The translations under genes and the position numbers were made by a program. The notes below the pieces were generated by a model. It made no database searches, was not told where the DNA came from, and saw only the letters and a list, made by a program, of their open reading frames with translations. Shown here one piece after another: positions 1 through 4,877 of a stretch of 5,683 nucleotides of DNA (positions are counted from its first letter, which is position 1; each line of letters starts with the position of its first letter). This stretch comes from Calditrichota bacterium (GTDB lineage Bacteria > Zhuqueibacterota > Zhuqueibacteria > Zhuqueibacterales > Geothermadaptataceae): the NCBI GenBank assembly GCA_008501545.1, contig QQUM01000631.1, forward strand, positions 1-5,683, given 5' to 3'.

Positions 1-1614
1 AGTGGGGGAAAAGGTTCCTATATATTTTCCGCAAGGCGCGGCATGCTGGATGTGCTTTTTAATGCAGCCCCGGCCATTGAGGAAGCTACAATCGACCAGG
101 GCACAATCCCGAAGTTCTACGATATAATGGGAAAACTTGAATATGCACTTTCATCGAAGCATGCGTTAACGTTCCATGCACTTCGGGCCGGGGATCAAAA
201 TGAAATAGAAGATATATCTGGGGATAATTTTGACAAGAACAGCACCAGCTATGACAATACCTATGGCTGGCTGACATTGAAATCTTCCTATAATCCGAAT
301 TTATTTTCCAGAACGATTCTTTATAGTGGGCTTATTTCGCATAACAGGACAGGCTCTTTTCATAAATATGAACCATCAGACAAGGGTGATTTTTCGCTTA
401 CAGATAAAAGGGATTATACGATGCTTGGCTTTAAGCAGGATTGGGATTGGCAGGCATCAAGCAATTTTTTTCTGTCAGGTGGCTATGATATTAAAAACCT
501 CAAGGCTGATTATAACTACTTTAGTCACCTGAATGAAATTCGTGTTAATTCCCGGGAAGAATTGATTAATTTTGATCGAATAATAGATATTTCCACGAAT
601 CCTTCCGGTGAGCAAATCGGGGCTTATCTTTCGAATCGCTTAAAATTAATGCCGAAGCTGGTTGTTGAAGCAGGGTTGCGATATGACAAGTCTACCTACT
701 CAAATGACAATACGTGGAGTCCCCGATTAGGTCTCGCGTATGCTTTTAAACCAGGTACTGTTTTACGCGGTGCCTGGGGATATTACTATCAATCGCAATT
801 CATAAACAACCTGGATGTGAATCATGGAAGCCGGGAATTCGACCAGGCGGAGTTGGCGAAACATTATGTACTCGGTTTTGAGCATAAGTTTAGGCGCGGC
901 ATCGAAATGCGAATGGAAAGTTATTATAAACAGCTGAGCAATTACAGCCCCCAATGGCAAAATTTACGGGATCACCTTGAAATGTTCCCGGAAGCACGAA
1001 ATGATAATGCCCTGGTTGTTTTGAATGGAGCGACTTCAAAAGGGATTGAGTTTTTTCTTAAATATGACAAAGGCGGACCAATTACCTGGTGGTTGAGTTA
1101 TGCCTTTGCAGAAGCAGAAGATGATGTAAAAAGTATAGATTATGATGGATTGCTAACCGAACGAACCGGCTCAGTGCCTCGTCTGAATGATCAACGGCAT
1201 ACCATTTATGCGGATGTGAATTATCGTCCCAATAAAAAATGGCATTACAATCTATCCTGGCAATTTTATCGCGGTTGGCCGAGAACAGACTATACCTATC
1301 ACATCCAAACCTTGGAGAACAGCGACCTTCATTTCTATCCTGTGCATCTGCTGTTTAATGGCCTCATATACCCGTCATTTCACAGGATGGATGTGAGGAT
1401 AAACCGTCATTTTAAAACAGGCTTTGGCAACATGTCTCTTTATCTGCATTTGATTAATATTTACAACCGTGAAAATCTTAAAAAATTTGATTTGGATACT
1501 CGAAATGATAGTGGTGAATATTCGCTCGATGAAAATGGAAGCTACGTTCCATTTCGGGATGACAAGTACTGGTTTGGTTTAATGCCGGTATTAGGGGTGA
1601 GTTGCGAATTTTAG
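1..1614 (+). CDS. TonB-dependent outer-membrane receptor, C-terminal part (5' end outside window)
   Basis: This is the beta-barrel part of an outer-membrane receptor of the TonB-dependent type, which imports a bound ligand using energy passed on by TonB. The frame is open from base 1 (reading SGGKGSYIFSARRG before the first ATG at 43) and ends at TAG 1612-1614, leaving 537 codons. The opening GSYIFSARRGMLDVLF resembles the first barrel strand that follows the plug. The signal peptide, any carboxypeptidase-like domain, TonB box and plug would lie upstream; full family members usually exceed 700-800 residues. Barrel hallmarks by window codon are GLRYD (225-229), SPRLGLAY (240-247), HYVLGFEHKF (288-297), GIEFFLKY (348-355) and VPRLNDQRH (about 392-400). 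Alternating aromatic strands run throughout and the chain ends in Phe, as is common for outer-membrane barrels. The substrate cannot be read from this part. It converges on yceI, with a strong hairpin just after the stop. Confidence 0.93.
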   Translation, partial: SGGKGSYIFSARRGMLDVLFNAAPAIEEATIDQGTIPKFYDIMGKLEYALSSKHALTFHALRAGDQNEIEDISGDNFDKNSTSYDNTYGWLTLKSSYNPNLFSRTILYSGLISHNRTGSFHKYEPSDKGDFSLTDKRDYTMLGFKQDWDWQASSNFFLSGGYDIKNLKADYNYFSHLNEIRVNSREELINFDRIIDISTNPSGEQIGAYLSNRLKLMPKLVVEAGLRYDKSTYSNDNTWSPRLGLAYAFKPGTVLRGAWGYYYQSQFINNLDVNHGSREFDQAELAKHYVLGFEHKFRRGIEMRMESYYKQLSNYSPQWQNLRDHLEMFPEARNDNALVVLNGATSKGIEFFLKYDKGGPITWWLSYAFAEAEDDVKSIDYDGLLTERTGSVPRLNDQRHTIYADVNYRPNKKWHYNLSWQFYRGWPRTDYTYHIQTLENSDLHFYPVHLLFNGLIYPSFHRMDVRINRHFKTGFGNMSLYLHLINIYNRENLKKFDLDTRNDSGEYSLDENGSYVPFRDDKYWFGLMPVLGVSCEF

Positions 1615-1619
1615 ATAAT

Positions 1620-1664
1620 ATAAATGCAGAGGAAAACGTGAGACACGCCTTCCTCTGCATTTAT
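1620..1664. terminator. Bidirectional hairpin terminator between convergent genes
   Basis: Bases 1620-1634 (ATAAATGCAGAGGAA) pair perfectly with 1650-1664 (TTCCTCTGCATTTAT), giving a 15-bp stem. Above a 2x2 internal loop (AA/CC), CGTG 1637-1640 pairs with CACG 1644-1647 around an AGA triloop. The hairpin begins 6 bases after the receptor stop and ends 19 bases before the end of yceI, so it suits ending transcripts from both sides. There is no long T-run after the stem on either strand; only the TTTAT at the stem foot is T-rich. Termination is therefore inferred from position and symmetry, and mRNA 3'-end protection is an alternative role. Confidence 0.7.
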
Positions 1665-1682
1665 GCTGAATTAAAAGGGGAT

Positions 1683-2270
1683 TTACTTCTTCACCAATTC
1701 CATATTCAATTCGATTTTCACCTCATCACTCACCACCAAACCACCATTATCCATGGATTTGCTCCAGGAAACGCCATAATCCTGGCGATTTATGGTCAGG
1801 CTGGATTCAATACCGATTCGCTCATTTCCCCACGGATCGGTGATTTTGCCGGTAATGGTAAAGGGAAGTTGAATTTCTTTTGTTACACCACGCATCGTGA
1901 AATCACCAACTGCGACATACTCATCACCATTTTTAGTAATGCTTTTGCTTGTAAAGGTAATCTCTGCATTGTTTTCTGCATCAAAGAAATCGGGGCTGCG
2001 CAAGTGGTTATCCCGTTTTTCATTTTCTGTATCGATGCTCGCGGTCTGGATCGTTGCGGATACTGACCATTTGCTCATATCCTCCGCATCGTAGGTCGCA
2101 GTTGCTGTGAAATCCTTGAACTCACCGCGCACTTTGTTGATCATGAAGTGGCGGACCACAAATTCAACAGAAGAGTGTGCACGGTCTGTTTTGTAATTTT
2201 CAGCAGCAAAGGATGTTGATGCCAGCGTATAGATGGCAAATAGAATGATTAACATTTTCTTGAAAGACAT
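1683..2270 (-). CDS. yceI: YceI family periplasmic lipid-binding protein
   Basis: A 195-residue secreted protein of the YceI family. These are lipocalin-like beta-barrels that hold isoprenoid or fatty-amide ligands in the periplasm and are often linked to acid, osmotic or general stress; the ligand of this copy is not known. Residues 1-22 form a signal peptide (Lys-Lys, hydrophobic core, then STSFAA), with cleavage probably around 22-23. The mature chain has the family blocks in order: DRAHSSVEFVVRHFMINKVRGEF (29-51, split here by eye), KRDNHLRSPDFFDA (85-98), ITFTSKS (104-110), DFTMRGVTKEIQLPF (123-137), and GIESSLTINRQDYG (153-166). Length is normal and nothing is missing. The start is fixed by a strong AAGGAGG at 2276-2282, five bases from the ATG. 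It lies 115 bases downstream of the Crp/Fnr gene on the same strand, with a candidate activator-type promoter in between. The protein ends against the terminator shared with the receptor gene. Confidence 0.97.
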   Translation of the reverse strand: MSFKKMLIILFAIYTLASTSFAAENYKTDRAHSSVEFVVRHFMINKVRGEFKDFTATATYDAEDMSKWSVSATIQTASIDTENEKRDNHLRSPDFFDAENNAEITFTSKSITKNGDEYVAVGDFTMRGVTKEIQLPFTITGKITDPWGNERIGIESSLTINRQDYGVSWSKSMDNGGLVVSDEVKIELNMELVKK

Positions 2271-2315
2271 TTATGCCTCCTTTTAGAGTGTGCTTTGTGT
2301 GTTAATTGTGGCATA

Positions 2316-2358
2316 AATATACAACAAGACAGATGGCGATTTCATTGATCCATGTTAA
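2316..2358 (-). promoter_or_regulatory. Candidate yceI promoter with FNR-like site
   Basis: On the minus strand a TATATT hexamer (complement of 2316-2321) is a fair -10 box, 45 bases upstream of the yceI ATG. No good -35 box lies 17 bases above it. Instead, 2345-2358 reads TTAACATGGATCAA on the minus strand. Compared with the FNR consensus TTGAT-N4-ATCAA, the right half is perfect and the left half matches 3 of 5. Its centre is 33 bases from the centre of the -10 hexamer, close to the 32 expected for a class II activator site at -41.5. The neighbouring Crp/Fnr protein has an FNR-type recognition helix. All of this is by eye; the -10 choice is uncertain in such AT-rich sequence. Confidence 0.35.
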
Positions 2359-2385
2359 GAAATGCAGGGGAATGCTTCCAGTATA

Positions 2386-2970
2386 CTATCTGTTTTTTCG
2401 CAGCAGATTTTTGCGGATACGGCTCAAGGACTCAGGTGTGATGCCAAGGTAGGAAGCAATTTGGTGTTGCGGCAGGCGTTCTACGAGGTGCGGGTAAGTG
2501 GCCAACAGAGATAAGTAGCGTTTTTCTGCGGTGGCGCTCAATGTCGCGGTGATACGTCGGTGATTTGCGATGTAATTATTTTGCAGGAGTAACCGGAAAA
2601 AACGCTCAAAAGCTGGAATCTCCATGCACAGGTTTTCCTGGGAATTTTTGTCGATCAGCAGAACATCTGAATCCTCGAGTGCGTCGATATTGTAGGTCGC
2701 AGGCTCTCCGGTCAGAAAGCTATAGAGATCGCTAATCCACCAATCTTCAATGGCAAACTGAATGACGTGTTCATTGCCCTTCTCATCCGTACTGTAGCTA
2801 CGCAAACAGCCCTTGCTGACGAAGCACGTATGCTTGCAGAATTCACCTTCCCGCAGTAAAAACTGTTTTCTGCGAATTTTGGCCGATTTGAAAAACGAAG
2901 TGCACTCGGAAAATTCTGTTTCTGTGAGGTTGATTCGCTTTCGAATGTTGTCGTAAAGTGCTTTAAACAT
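2386..2970 (-). CDS. Crp/Fnr family transcriptional regulator (short, FNR-like recognition helix)
   Basis: A 194-residue cytoplasmic DNA-binding regulator. Residues about 25-115 form the cyclic-nucleotide-binding-type beta-roll (FLLREGEFCKHTCFVSKGCLRSY, around 38-60). They are followed by the long dimer helix (about 118-150) and a C-terminal helix-turn-helix (LPQHQIASYLGITPESLSR, 166-184). The recognition helix contains E180-x-x-S183-R184, the ExxSR pattern that FNR uses to read TTGAT half-sites. The region where CRP has its cAMP phosphate-binding cassette reads DLYSFLTGEPATYNIDALED (81-100) and lacks the usual GE...R(S/T) pattern, so cAMP binding is unlikely. Cysteines fall at 23, 45, 49, 55 and 115, not spaced as the N-terminal FNR iron-sulfur cluster. 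The effector is unknown. The start is chosen because MFKALYDNIRKRINLTETEF fits this family; the bases before it (AACCTGAAATATCT) hold no good ribosome site, so translation may be weak. It lies upstream of yceI on the same strand. Confidence 0.95.
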   Translation of the reverse strand: MFKALYDNIRKRINLTETEFSECTSFFKSAKIRRKQFLLREGEFCKHTCFVSKGCLRSYSTDEKGNEHVIQFAIEDWWISDLYSFLTGEPATYNIDALEDSDVLLIDKNSQENLCMEIPAFERFFRLLLQNNYIANHRRITATLSATAEKRYLSLLATYPHLVERLPQHQIASYLGITPESLSRIRKNLLRKNR

Positions 2971-2995
2971 AGATATTTCAGGTTAATTTGGACGA

Positions 2996-3240
2996 AGGAA
3001 CCTGCTATGCATCTCAGATATTGATTGCAGCCTGATCGTCGTTTTACAGGGTTTCAGAATTTAGAAAAACGAAGGTAATCTGCAATCGAAAAACAAACTG
3101 TAGGCTAAATGCCACCTTTCCACTCGACTTGAGCCAAGCGGAATGTTCCGCTGTAAAACAGCGGGAAACTTGGAGAATAATTAGCTCAGAACAGTCGTAT
3201 TTGACTGCCTTGCCTGAGCGGAAAATCGAAACAGGTTCTT
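2996..3240. other. Possible multi-branched structured RNA (strand unknown)
   Basis: Several complementary segments nest without clashing. A possible closing stem pairs AGGAACCTG 2996-3004 with CAGGTTCTT 3232-3240 (9 bp, one G-U). Hairpin 1 pairs 3021-3030 with 3080-3089 (10 bp, one G-U), and inside it TCGTTTT 3039-3045 pairs with AAAACGA 3066-3072. Hairpin 2 pairs CCAAG 3134-3138 with CTTGG 3169-3173, and inside it TTCCGCTGT 3146-3154 pairs with 3158-3166 around AAA (9 bp, one G-U). Hairpin 3 pairs GCTCAG 3184-3189 with CTGAGC 3214-3219, and inside it CAGTC 3192-3196 pairs with GACTG 3203-3207. I matched no known RNA family. Individual short stems arise by chance; the nested arrangement is what makes the region notable. 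It could be a leader of either flanking gene, an independent RNA, or chance. Confidence 0.35.
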
Positions 3241-3247
3241 GCAGAAA

Positions 3248-3273
3248 TGTGAAATTTTATAAAGCTTTTCACA
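3248..3273. repeat. Inverted repeat TGTGAAA-N12-TTTCACA
   Basis: TGTGAAA at 3248-3254 is the exact reverse complement of TTTCACA at 3267-3273, with a 12-base AT-rich centre containing TTTTATAAAG. It lies 104 bases before the VOC start codon. The half-sites look like CRP halves (TGTGA/TCACA) but are 16 bases apart instead of 6, so a standard CRP site is unlikely. It may be an operator for another dimeric regulator or a small hairpin in the VOC leader. Confidence 0.4.
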
Positions 3274-3303
3274 CTACTCGATGAAATAAACATATCGTCG
3301 TCA

Positions 3304-3332
3304 TTGTTAGATTCCGCATGTAAATATATTTC
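3304..3332 (+). promoter_or_regulatory. Weak candidate promoter of the VOC gene
   Basis: TTGTTA at 3304-3309 could serve as a -35 box. TATTTC at 3327-3332 follows after 17 bases, and TATATT at 3325-3330 after 15. Neither pair is a strong match, but the stretch is the most AT-rich part of the gap and sits at a suitable distance from the ribosome site at 3366-3371. The candidate -10 overlaps the left arm of the inverted repeat at 3327-3354. Confidence 0.25.
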
Positions 3333-3354
3333 AATTTTACCCAAATTTGAAATA
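3327..3354. repeat. AT-rich 8-bp inverted repeat just upstream of the VOC gene (operator candidate)
   Basis: TATTTCAA at 3327-3334 is the exact reverse complement of TTGAAATA at 3347-3354, separated by 12 bases. It ends 12 bases before the AAGGAG ribosome site of the VOC gene and overlaps the possible -10 box, a position where a bound repressor would block transcription. In such AT-rich DNA an 8-bp inverted repeat can occur by chance. Confidence 0.4.
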
Positions 3355-3377
3355 ATCCGGAAGTCAAGGAGTGTAGC

Positions 3378-3803
3378 ATGTCACATTTTATGCCCTATCT
3401 CATGTTCAACGGCAACTGTGAAGAGGCAATGAATTTTTACAAAGCATGTATTGGTGGCGAACTCGGTTATTTCTGTCGCTATGGTGATTCGCCAATGGAA
3501 GTTCCGGTGGAACAGCAGAACAAGATATTGCATGTGGAATTTAAATTCTGGGGCGGCTCCATAATGGCATGTGATCATTTGCAACGGGATGATGTGCTTC
3601 AGCCGAAAGTAGGGACAAATATTCATTTAAGTCTGGGATTTGAATCCAGACGTGATTTGAAAACAACATTTCAAAAGCTTAAAGTCGGGGGGAAGGTGAC
3701 GATGGAATTGAGGGAACAGTTTTGGGGAGATGAATTCGGGATGCTTATTGACAAATATGGCGTAAACTGGATGTTCAGCTGTGCTGGAAATAAAACAAAA
3801 TAA
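3378..3803 (+). CDS. VOC superfamily protein, PhnB/YjdN-like
   Basis: A 141-residue cytoplasmic protein of the vicinal-oxygen-chelate (glyoxalase/bleomycin-resistance) fold, in the PhnB/YjdN-like branch sometimes mislabelled 3-demethylubiquinone methyltransferase. The family blocks are clear: PYLMFNGNCEEAMNFYKACIGGEL (6-29) at the N terminus, KILHVEFKFWGGSIMACDH (49-67) in the middle, and FQKLKVGGKVTMELREQFWGDEFGMLIDKYGVNWMF (98-133) at the end. The FWG-x3-G-x2-x-D-x-(Y/F)-GV-x-WM ending is diagnostic of the branch. Its reaction is not established for most members and cannot be told here; His52 and Glu110 lie near the positions of usual metal ligands, but I cannot confirm binding. Length is normal. 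AAGGAG at 3366-3371, six bases before the ATG, supports the start. It stands alone between a structured intergenic region and a REP-like repeat, so no neighbour indicates its role. No phosphonate genes are present. Confidence 0.95.
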   Translation: MSHFMPYLMFNGNCEEAMNFYKACIGGELGYFCRYGDSPMEVPVEQQNKILHVEFKFWGGSIMACDHLQRDDVLQPKVGTNIHLSLGFESRRDLKTTFQKLKVGGKVTMELREQFWGDEFGMLIDKYGVNWMFSCAGNKTK

Positions 3804-3867
3804 GACAATGCATAAGCTGAATGTCAGTGGTAGTGTCAAAAATAAGATGAAAAAATGAAATTTAGCC

Positions 3868-3947
3868 AGGTGCGACGCACTTATTACCGAAAGGCCTGCA
3901 AATCTTTGATGATGCTTGGTAATTTCGGAGTGAAGTGCGTCGCACCT
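3868..3947. repeat. REP/MITE-like palindromic element with perfect 15-base arms
   Basis: AGGTGCGACGCACTT at 3868-3882 is the exact reverse complement of 3933-3947. Inside, CCGAAA 3887-3892 can pair with TTTCGG 3923-3928 across a symmetric 4x4 internal loop. TTACC 3884-3888 could instead pair with GGTAA 3918-3922, which excludes the first pairing. The arms are GC-rich (GTGCGACGCAC) against AT-rich surroundings, which suggests a separate origin. The look is that of non-autonomous REP elements, mobilised in other genomes by RAYT (IS200-like tyrosine) transposases, or of a small MITE. No transposase is in the window and only one copy is visible, so mobility is inference. The element ends 11 bases before the ribosome-site region of the TMEM175 gene and could also act as a terminator or leader hairpin. 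Confidence 0.7.
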
Positions 3948-3968
3948 TTAGGGGTGTGAGGGAGAAAC

Positions 3969-4691
3969 ATGACAGAAAACAAGCTAAAGCACGTACCGGT
4001 CATAAACGGTTTTCGTATGCGCGGGATGGACATGACGCGAATGGAAACCTTTACCGATGCCGCCTTCGCATTTGCCACGACGCTGCTTGTCATTTCTGTG
4101 GGCACAATTCCAACAAATTATGAAGAACTCGTTCTCGCTTTAAAAGGCGTACCAGCGTTTGCCGCCAGTTTTGCCTCCATTACTTATTTTTGGGTTGGTC
4201 ATAGAAAGTGGAGTCGCAGGTATGGCCTTGAAGACGGGCAAACAACATTTCTTAGTCTCGCGCTTATTTTCGTTATGCTTGTCTACGTCTATCCTCTAAA
4301 AATTATTTTCTCTGCCCTTTTTTACTGGATCAGCGGGGGATGGCTTCCGACTTCATTTACAATAACCAAAGGGCAGCAGTTACTCACGATTTTTATCATA
4401 TATGGAATTGGATATGCGGCACTTTCGATGATGATCTTGCTGCTTTACCGGCATGCTCTGCAACTGAAAGATGCACTGGAACTTAATGCATTGGAACACT
4501 TACAAACCCGCAGTGAAATTGTCTTCTATGCCATTCAGGCTGGTACAGGGATCGCCTCTGTTTTAATTGCGTGGCTGGCGCCCCCTCAAATCGGCGTGTT
4601 TGCAGGATTTGCCTACAGTACATTAGCCATTTCATTGTCATTCACAGCGACACGGTTTGCGAAAAAGGAAAAAATGTTGCTGGATGGGTAA
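3969..4691 (+). CDS. TMEM175-family (DUF1211) potassium channel protein
   Basis: A 240-residue inner-membrane protein of the bacterial TMEM175 family, potassium-permeable channels built from six-helix subunits that assemble as tetramers. The signature of helix 1, R-x3-F-(S/T)-D, is present as R24-METF-T29-D30, followed by AAFAFATTLLVISV, which lines the pore in known members. Thr replaces the usual Ser. Estimated helices are 28-45, 61-77, 92-116, 136-160, 184-203 and 207-227. SITYFWVGHRKW (70-81) matches the family's conserved W-x2-H block at the end of helix 2, and FLSLALIFVMLVYVYPL (94-110) its helix 3. Length fits single-repeat bacterial homologues. The start at 3969 is supported by GAGGGAG at 3958-3964; Met17, Met20, Met22 and Met25 are possible later starts but have no better site. 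It follows a REP-like repeat and is not tightly linked to either neighbour. Function as a channel is by family only. Confidence 0.92.
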   Translation: MTENKLKHVPVINGFRMRGMDMTRMETFTDAAFAFATTLLVISVGTIPTNYEELVLALKGVPAFAASFASITYFWVGHRKWSRRYGLEDGQTTFLSLALIFVMLVYVYPLKIIFSALFYWISGGWLPTSFTITKGQQLLTIFIIYGIGYAALSMMILLLYRHALQLKDALELNALEHLQTRSEIVFYAIQAGTGIASVLIAWLAPPQIGVFAGFAYSTLAISLSFTATRFAKKEKMLLDG

Positions 4692-4877
4692 AATCTAAGA
4701 AGTTCCACCTTTCCCGGTTATGCATTGTTTTTCCCTGCAGGATGGCCTTGTCCCTCGCGCCAATTCTCCTTGCCTTTCGCCTCATGTTTCTTTATTTTCA
4801 CGTCCTAAAAATATCGAAAAATTCAACTTGTGCGTTTTTACAGTTGCAAAAATAAATCATTTTAGAGGAAGAGACAC
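4692..4877. other. 186-base spacer with no clear element
   Basis: Between the TMEM175 gene and the last gene I see no strong hairpin and no clean -35/-10 pair. TTGTGC at 4828-4833 with AT-rich AATAAATC at 4851-4858 is a poor promoter candidate for the downstream gene. The left half is pyrimidine-rich on the plus strand (about 4700-4800). Confidence 0.5.

Larger units (their letters stand above)
2971..3377. other. 407-base divergent intergenic region, rich in inverted repeats
   Basis: This gap separates the leftward regulator from the rightward VOC gene, and I find no convincing coding frame in it. It holds the start signals of both genes. It also holds a cluster of nested inverted repeats at 2996-3240, a TGTGAAA/TTTCACA inverted repeat at 3248-3273 and an AT-rich inverted repeat at 3327-3354, each listed separately. 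It has no T-run terminator, tRNA or recognised riboswitch core. The gap is unusually long beside the other spacers in the window (68-186 bases), so it probably carries more than two promoters. Confidence 0.8.

Noticed and set aside
43..45. ATG at 43 as the start of the receptor gene
   Set aside because: The frame is open to base 1, the codons before it (GSYIFSARRG) fit the first barrel strand, and no ribosome site precedes the ATG.
1602..2066. 154-codon open frame on the plus strand across the terminator and yceI
   Set aside because: It is antisense to a clear YceI gene, runs through the terminator hairpin and its protein resembles nothing; it is a shadow frame.
2368..2378. GGAA-TGC-TTCC mini-palindrome just after the Crp/Fnr stop as a terminator
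   Set aside because: The stem is only 4 bp with no T-run, too weak to call.
3248..3273. TGTGAAA/TTTCACA as a classical CRP site
   Set aside because: The TGTGA and TCACA halves are separated by 16 bases instead of 6, which does not suit a CRP dimer.
2971..3377. Hidden small gene, CRISPR array or tRNA in the long gap
   Set aside because: No frame with a plausible start and ribosome site, no regularly spaced direct repeats, and no cloverleaf or CCA end were found.
3804..3825. GACA/TGTC hairpin after the VOC stop as a terminator
   Set aside because: Four base pairs around a 14-base loop and no T-run; the REP-like palindrome downstream is a better candidate.
4571..4855. 94-codon plus-strand frame overlapping the end of the TMEM175 gene
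   Set aside because: It starts well inside the TMEM175 gene in another frame with no ribosome site, and its product looks random.
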